A DNA stretch of 5,907 nt, taken from an uncultured Oscillospiraceae bacterium (GTDB lineage Bacteria > Bacillota > Clostridia > UBA1381). The stretch spans positions 1-5,907 of the forward strand of contig CAMCPC010000089.1 of assembly GCA_945876665.1 (NCBI GenBank). Reading direction: 5' to 3'. Shown one piece after another: positions 1-4,936 of the stretch (position 1 is its first letter; every line of letters starts with the position of its first letter). A program made the position numbers and the translations under genes. A model generated the notes under the pieces. The model was not told the origin of the DNA. It saw nothing but the letters and a program-made list of their open reading frames with translations, and did no database searches.

Positions 1-331
1 AATCTTTATTGATAACAATGGCTTGCAGATAGACGGTGATATTTCAAAAGTCATGAACCCTAATCCTATTGATGAGAAATTTAAAGCGTTCGGCTGGCAT
101 GTTATCGTGACAGACGCGCATGATTTTGAAAAGCTGCTTGCGGCAATTGAAGAAGCAAAGGCTACAAAGGGACAGCCTACAGCAATTATTATGAAGTCTG
201 TAAAGGGCAAGAACGTATCATTTATGGAGAACAATCCTGCATGGCACGGCGCAGCGCCCAAGGAGGACGAATACAATCAGGCTATCGCAGAGCTTGACGA
301 GATAATCAAGGGATTGGAGGCGAGTCTATAA
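1..331 (+). CDS. Transketolase N-terminal subunit, 3' end only
   Basis: This is the C-terminal ~109 residues of the thiamine-diphosphate (TPP) binding subunit of a split transketolase; the start lies off the window and the reading frame is open from base 2. Transketolase moves two-carbon units between sugar phosphates in the non-oxidative pentose phosphate pathway in the cytosol. The visible part begins with IFIDNNGLQIDGD, which is the end of the TPP/Mg-binding domain; the Asn residues after the Asp are the family's metal/pyrophosphate site. It continues through PIDEKFKAFGWHV, the conserved AF-GW segment, to KGKNVSFMENNPAWHGAAP, the usual C-terminal landmark of this subunit. The TAA stop overlaps the ATG of the next gene by one base (TAATG), so the two subunits are translationally coupled. 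The family assignment is secure; substrate preference cannot be read from this fragment. Confidence 0.93.
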   Translation, partial: IFIDNNGLQIDGDISKVMNPNPIDEKFKAFGWHVIVTDAHDFEKLLAAIEEAKATKGQPTAIIMKSVKGKNVSFMENNPAWHGAAPKEDEYNQAIAELDEIIKGLEASL

Positions 332-1260
332 TGGCAAAGAAGGCTACAAGAGAATCATACGGAGCGGCGCTTGTAAAGTACGGTGATAACCCGAATATTG
401 TTGTGCTTGATGCCGACCTTTCAAAGTCAACAAAAACAGATATGTTCAAGAAAACATATCCGGACAGATTTATAAATATGGGTATTGCCGAGGGCAACAT
501 GATGTGCGTTGCCGCAGGACTTGCCGCAACAGGCAAGATTGCGTTTGCTTCGACATTCGCAATGTTCGCCGCAGGCAGAGCTTTTGAACAGGTAAGAAAC
601 TCAATTGGCTACACAAAGCTTAACGTTAAAATCGGCGCAACTCACGCAGGTATTTCCGTAGGTGAGGACGGCGCGTCGCATCAGTGTCTTGAGGATATTG
701 CGCTTATGCGTTCAATCCCGAATATGGTTGTAATCAATCCTGCCGATGATATTGAGGCTATGCAGGCTGTAAAGGCTGCAATTGACCATGACGGCCCTGT
801 ATACATGAGATTTGGACGTCTTGCCGTTGACGATGTAAACGGCGAGGATTACAAATTTGAGCTTGGCAAGGGTGTTCAATTAAAGGACGGCAATGACGCA
901 ACAATTATTGCGACAGGTCTGATGGTAGGCAAGGCTCTTGAGGCTGCCGAAATCTTGAAGGGTGAAGGCATTGACGCAAGAGTAATAAATATTCACACAA
1001 TAAAGCCTATTGATGAAGAGATAATAACAAAGGCGGCAAAGGAAACAGGCGCTATTGTAACAGCCGAGGAACATTATATAATGGGTGGTCTTGGCAGCGC
1101 AGTTACAGAGGTTGTATGTGCTAATGCGCCGGTACCCGTAAAAATTATCGGTACGGACCGTTTCGGTAAGTCAGGTAAGCCGGCTGAATTGTTTGAGGAA
1201 TATGGTCTGACAGCTCAAAACATTGTTAAGAATGTGAAGGAAGCTATTGCAATGAAATAA
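331..1260 (+). CDS. Transketolase C-terminal subunit
   Basis: Complete 309-residue second half of a split transketolase, partner of the upstream subunit. Residues ~5-170 form the pyrimidine-binding domain: the FINMGIAEGNM motif carries Glu54, equivalent to the catalytic Glu that activates the TPP aminopyrimidine. This is followed by an aromatic-rich stretch (FASTFAMFAAGRAFEQ) and a glycine/histidine segment THAGISVGEDGASHQ typical of transketolase substrate/cofactor sites. Residues ~185-305 form the transketolase C-terminal domain (IIATGLMVGKALEAAEIL, then VTAEEHYIMGGLGSAV). Length is normal for the split type. The ATG is set by a GGAGG at 316-320, ten bases upstream, and overlaps the previous stop. 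1-deoxyxylulose-5-phosphate synthase is related, but it is a single ~600-residue chain, so split transketolase is the better call. Confidence 0.95.
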   Translation: MAKKATRESYGAALVKYGDNPNIVVLDADLSKSTKTDMFKKTYPDRFINMGIAEGNMMCVAAGLAATGKIAFASTFAMFAAGRAFEQVRNSIGYTKLNVKIGATHAGISVGEDGASHQCLEDIALMRSIPNMVVINPADDIEAMQAVKAAIDHDGPVYMRFGRLAVDDVNGEDYKFELGKGVQLKDGNDATIIATGLMVGKALEAAEILKGEGIDARVINIHTIKPIDEEIITKAAKETGAIVTAEEHYIMGGLGSAVTEVVCANAPVPVKIIGTDRFGKSGKPAELFEEYGLTAQNIVKNVKEAIAMK

Positions 1261-1278
1261 TCCGTTGGAGGAAAAAAT

Positions 1279-1815
1279 ATGAAAAAAGTATTGCTTATAG
1301 CGGCAAGTCTGCTTATGATAATTGGATTGTGTGCGTGCGGAAACGGAGGCGGACTTTTTGCGAAGCCTGCTCCGACACCTGTGCCGGAAATTGACCCTGC
1401 TTCGTTGATAACTGCTGATGATGTGGCGGCAATTGCGGGATATGTTCCTGTTGTTGAACCGTCCGGCACAACGCGTGAGGGAAATGTGGGCAGCGTGCTT
1501 TACAGAAGTGAGCCTATAGGTCAGCAGGATACTGTAAACGTAAAGATTACTCAGTTTACCGATACGATTGATTATCAGCAGCTTTTTGAAAAGTACGAAC
1601 AGGATAAAGCGTCACGCCCGAGCGCTGAGCTTATCGGAGGTATAGGTCAGGAGGCATATATTGCATTCCCGACTATCCATGTCTATGACAGAGGATGTAT
1701 AATTGAAATAACTGCCGGCAGCGGTGCGAACGATGCGCAGAAAAATCTTCTGCAAGGTCTTGCGATTACCGCAACAGGCAGACTTGAAGAGATTATTCCC
1801 GACAATACAAAATAA
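1279..1815 (+). CDS. Putative lipoprotein of unknown function
   Basis: A 178-residue predicted surface lipoprotein. The N-terminus is a type II signal peptide: MKK, a hydrophobic core (VLLIAASLLMIIG), then a lipobox Leu-Cys-Ala-Cys, so Cys20 is the likely lipidated residue. A short flexible linker rich in Gly and Pro follows (GNGGG, then PAPTPVPEIDP). The mature domain (~45-175) has no cysteine-rich or enzymatic motif that I recognise; a GIGQEAYI segment around residue 117 and a C-terminal amphipathic segment are visible. The overall arrangement faintly resembles small actinobacterial DUF3558-like lipoproteins, but this is weak. The start is well set by GGAGG at 1267-1271. It begins 18 nt after the transketolase stop and precedes a terminator, so it is probably the last gene of the transketolase transcript. 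No function is assigned. Confidence 0.85.
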   Translation: MKKVLLIAASLLMIIGLCACGNGGGLFAKPAPTPVPEIDPASLITADDVAAIAGYVPVVEPSGTTREGNVGSVLYRSEPIGQQDTVNVKITQFTDTIDYQQLFEKYEQDKASRPSAELIGGIGQEAYIAFPTIHVYDRGCIIEITAGSGANDAQKNLLQGLAITATGRLEEIIPDNTK

Positions 1816-1823
1816 GATTAATG

Positions 1824-1851
1824 CAAAAGGATGCTGTCAGGCATCCTTTTG
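1824..1851 (+). terminator. Hairpin terminator after the lipoprotein gene
   Basis: Perfect 11-bp stem CAAAAGGATGC / GCATCCTTTTG around a six-base loop (TGTCAG), starting 9 nt after the stop codon. The 3' arm carries a TTTT tract and is followed by GTATTTCC, so it resembles an intrinsic terminator with an A-tract/T-tract in the stem. It separates the transketolase-lipoprotein unit from the carD promoters. Confidence 0.75.
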
Positions 1852-1904
1852 TATTTCCTGCCAGATATTACTGATAATTTCTTGAAAAAATATCCCAAAA
1901 GTGC

Positions 1905-1933
1905 TTGATTTTTTTTGGTAACTATGATAGAAT
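1905..1933 (+). promoter_or_regulatory. Upstream sigma-A promoter of carD (extended -10)
   Basis: TTGATT at 1905-1910, a 17-base spacer and TAGAAT at 1928-1933. The TG dinucleotide at 1925-1926, one base before the -10, makes an extended -10 (TATGATAGAAT). The predicted start is near 1940, giving a leader of about 75 nt before carD. Read directly from the sequence; use in vivo is inferred. Confidence 0.65.
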
Positions 1934-1941
1934 ATTAAAAT

Positions 1942-1970
1942 TTGACATTTGGGAAGATTTATGTTAAAAT
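1942..1970 (+). promoter_or_regulatory. Downstream sigma-A promoter of carD (consensus -35)
   Basis: Consensus TTGACA at 1942-1947, an exact 17-base spacer and TAAAAT at 1965-1970, again with a TG one base before the -10 (1962-1963). This is the best promoter in the window. The predicted start is near 1977, about 39 nt before the carD ATG. It lies 37 bp downstream of the other promoter in tandem. Confidence 0.8.
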
Positions 1971-2015
1971 ATATATAAGGAATTTTAGTTTTGGGTAGAA
2001 AGGCGGTAAAGTAAG

Positions 2016-2501
2016 ATGTATTGCGTCGGCGATAAGGTTGTACACCCCATGCATGGTGCGGGTACAATAGAAGAAATTAAAGAAATGGATATTGTCGGCA
2101 AAAAGCGTCAATACTATGTTGTCAGATTTGCTATAGGTAATATGGTTACGAATATCCCTATTGACAGCGTTGACAGTATCGGTATTCGTGGCATTATAGA
2201 TAAACACGAGGCAAAGAAGGTGCTTCAGTGCTTCCGTGATGCGAAGATTGAGGACGACAGCAACTGGAATAAGCGTCAGAGAGATAACCTCATAAAGGTT
2301 AAGTCGGGTGATATTTATCAGGTGCTTGGTGTGGTTAAGGAGCTTATGTACCGTGACAGAACAAAGGGACTTTCAACAAGTGAAAGAAAAACTCTCGGCT
2401 CTGCCAAGCAGATTGTAGTGAGTGAGCTTGTTTTATCAGAGGTTGCTGATATAAGTGATATTGAAAGCATAATGAATGATACAGTGGAGGCACTGGTTTA
2501 G
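2016..2501 (+). CDS. CarD/CdnL-family RNA polymerase-binding transcription regulator
   Basis: A full-length 161-residue CdnL-type protein that binds the RNA polymerase beta subunit and stabilises open promoter complexes. Residues ~1-55 form the CarD/TRCF polymerase-interacting domain, seen as YCVGDKVVHPMHGAGTIEEI and YYVVRFAIGNMVTNIP. Residues ~57-155 form the helical DNA-binding domain, with the family signature NW-(N)KR around Trp84; that Trp corresponds to Trp85 of Mycobacterium tuberculosis CarD, which wedges into the minor groove at the -10 edge. The later GLSTSERKTLGSAKQIVVSELVL also matches the family. Length is almost identical to mycobacterial CarD (162). The ATG is preceded by AAGGCGGT (2000-2007), eight bases away. 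Two strong promoters lie upstream. ispD follows, an arrangement I associate with Clostridia. Confidence 0.93.
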   Translation: MYCVGDKVVHPMHGAGTIEEIKEMDIVGKKRQYYVVRFAIGNMVTNIPIDSVDSIGIRGIIDKHEAKKVLQCFRDAKIEDDSNWNKRQRDNLIKVKSGDIYQVLGVVKELMYRDRTKGLSTSERKTLGSAKQIVVSELVLSEVADISDIESIMNDTVEALV

Positions 2502-2506
2502 GGAAA

Positions 2507-2540
2507 AGCACATTTCATAATAGTGGAATGTGCTGATTTT
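2507..2540 (+). terminator. Hairpin between carD and ispD, possible partial terminator
   Basis: Stem AGCACATTTC (2507-2516) pairs with GGAATGTGCT (2525-2534): ten pairs including one G-T wobble, with an eight-base loop. It is followed by GATTTTG, a short and interrupted U tract. It starts 5 nt after the carD stop and ends 12 nt before the ispD Shine-Dalgarno. It may be a weak terminator, an attenuator or an mRNA processing/stability element, so that ispD receives only part of the carD transcription. Confidence 0.55.
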
Positions 2541-2546
2541 GTGTAT

Positions 2547-2551
2547 GGAGG
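2547..2551 (+). promoter_or_regulatory. Ribosome binding site that fixes the ispD start
   Basis: GGAGG five bases before the ATG at 2557. Two further in-frame ATGs lie upstream (2530, within the hairpin arm, and 2545, overlapping this site). Neither has a Shine-Dalgarno, and the IspD family N-terminus (M-R-I-T-A-V-I-V-A-G-G) begins exactly at 2557. Confidence 0.8.
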
Positions 2552-2556
2552 AATTT

Positions 2557-3240
2557 ATGAGGATTACAGCGGTGATTGTGGCGGGCGGTAAAGGTACAAG
2601 AATGGGTGCTGACAAAAATAAGGTATTTCTTAAAATAATGGGTAAAGAGGTGCTTTTTTATACAATTTCAGCATTTGAGAAGAACAACAGAATAGATAAT
2701 ATCATAGTTGTGACAGGGAAGAACGACATAGATGAATGTACAGCGCTTGCAGAAAAATATCAATTTAACAAGATTAAGTGCATTACGGAGGGAGGCTTGA
2801 CTCGTCAGCAGTCAGTCATGAACGGTCTTATGAAGGCTGACGGTGATATTGTGCTTATACATGACGGAGCGAGGGCTCTTGTTACGGAAACAGAAATAAA
2901 TAATTCAATAGATGACTGTATAACATACGGTGCGGCGGCAGTGGGTGTAAAGTGTAAGGACACGCTTAAAAGTGCGGATACAGATGGATTTATATCGGGA
3001 ACAGTTGACCGCGAAAGCACATATCTTATTCAGACGCCGCAGACCTTTTATAATGATAAAATACTTGAGCTGCATAAAAGGGCTGAAAAGGAGGGCTTTG
3101 AGGCAACGGACGACTGTATGATAGCTGAGCATTACGGCATGAAAATAAAGATAAGCGAGGGCAGCTATGACAATATTAAGCTGACAACTCCCGAGGATAT
3201 GATAGTCGGAGAAAGAATATTAAGAAAGCGTGGTGTTTGA
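2557..3240 (+). CDS. ispD: 2-C-methyl-D-erythritol 4-phosphate cytidylyltransferase
   Basis: Third enzyme of the MEP isoprenoid pathway: it joins MEP and CTP to give CDP-methylerythritol and pyrophosphate in the cytosol. The 227-residue length is normal. The N-terminal nucleotide-binding loop AVIVAGGKGTRMG (residues 5-17) carries Arg15, and Lys22 follows; these correspond to the catalytic Arg20 and Lys27 of E. coli IspD. Other hallmarks are GGLTRQQSVMNG, HDGARALV (usually HDGARP), TVDRESTYLIQTPQTF, ATDDCMIAE and the C-terminal IKLTTPEDM. The start at 2557 is chosen over two upstream in-frame ATGs because of the GGAGG spacing and family alignment. The stop is separated from the ispF ATG by one base (TGATATG), so the two are coupled in one operon, probably driven from the carD promoters. 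Confidence 0.95.
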   Translation: MRITAVIVAGGKGTRMGADKNKVFLKIMGKEVLFYTISAFEKNNRIDNIIVVTGKNDIDECTALAEKYQFNKIKCITEGGLTRQQSVMNGLMKADGDIVLIHDGARALVTETEINNSIDDCITYGAAAVGVKCKDTLKSADTDGFISGTVDRESTYLIQTPQTFYNDKILELHKRAEKEGFEATDDCMIAEHYGMKIKISEGSYDNIKLTTPEDMIVGERILRKRGV

Positions 3241-3241
3241 T

Positions 3242-3692
3242 ATGAGAATAGGACAAGCTTGTAGAGGGCAGAGATTGCATAATATGCGGAGTCAAAATTC
3301 CGTATGAAAAGGGGCTTTTAGGACACAGTGACGCAGATGTGGCGCTTCATGCACTTTCAGACGCACTTCTCGGCGCGGCGGCGCTGGGCGATATAGGAAA
3401 GCATTTTCCTGATACGGACGAGCGCTATAAGGGTGCGGACAGCCGCATACTGCTGCGTGAGGTGGTAAAGAAAATATCAGAAAAGGGTTATGCGGTGGAA
3501 AATGCTGATGTGACAATCGTTGCACAGCGTCCGAAAATGTCACCGTATATTGAGCAGATGCGCAAAAATATTGCGGAGGATTTAGATGTGGATATTGACG
3601 CAATAAACGTCAAGGCTACCACTACCGAAAAGCTTGGCTTTGAGGGCAGAGGCGAGGGAATATCCGCGACTGCCGTTGTATTGCTGAAATAG
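3242..3692 (+). pseudogene. ispF: Frameshifted 2-C-methyl-D-erythritol 2,4-cyclodiphosphate synthase
   Basis: IspF cyclises CDP-ME-2-phosphate to ME-cPP with loss of CMP in the MEP pathway and normally follows ispD. Here the ATG at 3242 begins correctly (M-R-I-G-Q), but after one further base (G3257) the sequence jumps to the frame encoding [19 protein letters not shown]. That frame then runs without interruption ([51 protein letters not shown]) to the stop at 3690. Compared with E. coli IspF, exactly six residues are missing: the Gly-aromatic-Asp-Val-His-X block containing metal ligands Asp8 and His10. Only 1 of the expected 18 nt remains, a 17-nt deletion. The original frame hits TGA at 3305 after 21 codons. 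The only restart is a GTG at 3339, inside the conserved core and with no ribosome site. Either a true pseudogene or an assembly/sequencing error; all else looks conserved. Confidence 0.88.
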
Positions 3693-3695
3693 GAG

Positions 3696-3719
3696 GATAG
3701 TGTGAAAATTCACACTATC
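3696..3719. repeat. Perfect inverted repeat just after ispF
   Basis: GATAGTGTGAA and TTCACACTATC are exact reverse complements of 11 bases separated by AA. As RNA this would be a 9-bp stem with a six-base loop. It begins 4 nt after the ispF stop. The following bases (AGATTTAATTG) are not a good U tract, so terminator activity is uncertain. It may be the left edge of the structured element that fills the next 200 bases. Confidence 0.8.
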
Positions 3720-3729
3720 AGATTTAATT

Positions 3730-3826
3730 GCCCGTGCGATTTTTTCGCCCAAAGGCGAAAACGCTTTTGCTACGGCGTTTGTTGCTGATGCAACACGCCT
3801 ACAACGCAAGCGTTGTTCACATGGGC
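3730..3826. repeat. Cloverleaf-like structured element, candidate dispersed repeat
   Basis: Several nested hairpins fit together. The outer stem is 3730-3736 with 3820-3826 (GCCCGTG with CATGGGC, one G-T wobble), extended by 3738-3818. Arm A is TTTTCGCC (3742-3749) with GGCGAAAA (3754-3761) around the loop CAAA. Arm B is CGCTT..GC (3762-3770) with GCAAGCG (3806-3812). Inside arm B, GGCGT-TT-GTTGC (3774-3785) pairs with GCAACACGCC (3790-3799) around TGAT. This density of consistent pairing is not expected by chance in a coding region. It could be a MITE/REP-like repeat, a noncoding RNA or a cis-regulatory leader; the sequence alone cannot decide. The strand of a possible RNA product is unknown. 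Confidence 0.65.
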
Positions 3827-3918
3827 ATAAATCACCATTTAACGCCTTATCTGCCTGCAATTAAGGTGTTGAATTTTTTTATTACTATTTGCAGGCAGAA
3901 AGGCTATGGTGATTTTAT
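3827..3918. repeat. Long nested inverted repeat upstream of the HAD-GtrA gene
   Basis: Outer arms ATAAATCACCAT (3827-3838) and ATGGTGATTTTAT (3906-3918) pair with a single bulge. GCCT (3844-3847) pairs with AGGC (3901-3904). CTGCCTGCAA (3851-3860) pairs perfectly with TTGCAGGCAG (3889-3898). The central loop (3861-3888) is AT-rich with a run of seven T. With the preceding two modules it makes an almost continuous structured stretch from 3696 to 3918. The right arm contains the only plausible ribosome binding site of the next gene. Confidence 0.8.
3908..3913 (+). promoter_or_regulatory. Putative Shine-Dalgarno inside an inverted-repeat arm
   Basis: GGTGAT matches the 3' half of the full AAGGAGGTGATC complement of 16S rRNA and lies six bases before the TTG at 3920. 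It is part of the right arm ATGGTGAT, so folding of the repeat in mRNA would hide it. An alternative site AAAGG (3899-3903) is 16 bases away, which is too far. Confidence 0.4.
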
Positions 3919-3919
3919 T

Positions 3920-4888
3920 TTGAACATATACGATTTCGATGAAACCATTTATGATAGTGACAGCACAAAGGATTTTTATTTCTATTGCCTGAAAAAGTAT
4001 CCGAAGATACTTCTGAGTGTGCCGTGTATGGCGTGGGCGTTTTTGATGTACATTCTGGGTGTAAAATCAAAGACGCAGTTCAAGGAAAAAATGTATCGTT
4101 TTCTGCGATATGTTCCCGATATTGACAGCTCATTGGAGAATTTCTGGAATAAGAATGAAAATAAGGTCAAGCAGTGGTATAGGGACAGACAGCAAGAGGA
4201 CGATATAATTATTTCAGCTTCGCCCGAATTTTTGCTTGAACCGATATGCAAAAGACTTGGCATAAAACATCTGATAGCCTCAAGAGTTGATAAGAAAACA
4301 GGCTTATACACAGGCGAAAACTGTTGGGGAGAAGAAAAGGTAAAGCGTCTTTATGAGATTTTCCCTGATGCGGTATGTGAGGAGTTTTATTCGGATTCCC
4401 TGTCGGATGCGCCGCTTGCAAATCTTGCTAAAACAGCAAAAATAATTCGCGGCACAGAGCTTGTGGAATGGAACGAATATAAGCCGTCAAAACTTAAGCT
4501 GTTTTTTTCGAGGGAGTTTTTGTCATTCCTTATAGTCGGCGGAATAAATACGGTGAGTAACGTAATTTTCTCAACAATATATTCGATATTTATACCCAAT
4601 ACAACACTTGCATTTTTTCCGGGATATATAACTTCAAATATTGTAGCATATTTATTAAATAGCTATATAACATTTAAAGAAAAATTAAGCATTGTGAAGT
4701 TTATAAAATTCTTTATATCATATGTGCCTAATTTTATCATTCAAACAATTATAGTATATTTGTTTGATCACTTTGTTCATGGACCAAGTGTTATTGCGTA
4801 TGCTTTAGCGGCTGTTATAGGTATTCCGATTACATTTTTGTTTCTAAAAAAATTCACCTTTAATAAAGGAAAAGAGAAACAGAAATAA
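3920..4888 (+). CDS. HAD-IB phosphatase fused to a GtrA-family membrane domain
   Basis: A 322-residue two-domain protein. Residues 1-~185 are a HAD subfamily IB hydrolase: motif I YDFDET (nucleophile Asp5, general acid/base Asp7), motif II ISAS (Ser99-Ser101), motif III Lys140 and motif IV SDSLSD (Asp159, Asp163). All catalytic positions are present, so it should be an active phosphatase. Residues ~198-313 match GtrA: four hydrophobic helices (~200-222, 229-250, 260-283, 290-310), with SNIVAYLLNSYITF and the FLKKFTF end. GtrA proteins are thought to move lipid-linked sugars across the membrane. Likely role: dephosphorylating a lipid-linked or sugar phosphate coupled to envelope glycan transport (inference). 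The start is uncertain: TTG 3920 gives the usual M-N-I-Y-D-F-D; the frame is also open upstream through the repeat (ATG 3821, 3788), but those residues look non-native. The GtrA half is much more AT-rich than the HAD half. Confidence 0.85.
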   Translation: MNIYDFDETIYDSDSTKDFYFYCLKKYPKILLSVPCMAWAFLMYILGVKSKTQFKEKMYRFLRYVPDIDSSLENFWNKNENKVKQWYRDRQQEDDIIISASPEFLLEPICKRLGIKHLIASRVDKKTGLYTGENCWGEEKVKRLYEIFPDAVCEEFYSDSLSDAPLANLAKTAKIIRGTELVEWNEYKPSKLKLFFSREFLSFLIVGGINTVSNVIFSTIYSIFIPNTTLAFFPGYITSNIVAYLLNSYITFKEKLSIVKFIKFFISYVPNFIIQTIIVYLFDHFVHGPSVIAYALAAVIGIPITFLFLKKFTFNKGKEKQK

Positions 4889-4936
4889 AGAGTGTTCGTT
4901 CTGCATCTGAAATCAAGCAGACTCTATGCTCTTTTT
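4889..4936. terminator. Weak hairpin in the convergent gap
   Basis: AGAGT (4889-4893) and CTGC (4901-4904) pair with GCAG (4917-4920) and ACTCT (4921-4925), with a seven-base bulge on the left arm. T5 lies at 4932-4936 on the plus strand, and TTTATTTCTGTTT follows on the minus strand. The fold is imperfect, but the site lies exactly between two converging genes (35-nt gap), where a shared terminator would be expected. Confidence 0.35.

Noticed and set aside
306..536. Minus-strand open frame opposite the transketolase genes
   Set aside because: Fully overlaps a secure transketolase gene, has no ribosome binding site and no recognisable protein features.
3292..3603. Minus-strand 103-codon frame opposite ispF
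   Set aside because: It mirrors conserved IspF codons; its Pro/His/Cys-rich composition is typical of an antisense shadow.
3339..3692. A shorter functional IspF starting at GTG 3339
   Set aside because: It would lack the N-terminal strand and metal ligands Asp8/His10, and no ribosome binding site precedes it; it is the remainder of the broken gene.
3760..3826. Possible integron attC site or tRNA because of the cloverleaf-like fold
   Set aside because: No attC core sites (GTTRRRY/RYYYAAC) in the right places, no integrase, no T-loop (GTTCRA) with acceptor stem and no plausible anticodon arm.
3582..3860. Minus-strand 92-codon frame across the structured element
   Set aside because: It overlaps ispF and hairpin arms, with no ribosome site or family features; it is a product of the repeat's composition.
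3696..3918. CRISPR array
   Set aside because: The repeats are inverted and nested, not direct and evenly spaced with unique spacers.
3728..3919. N-terminal extension of the HAD-GtrA gene through the structured region
   Set aside because: The frame is open, but the residues are encoded by hairpin arms, no start there has a Shine-Dalgarno, and HAD-IB proteins normally begin just before the DxDxT motif. Kept only as an alternative start.
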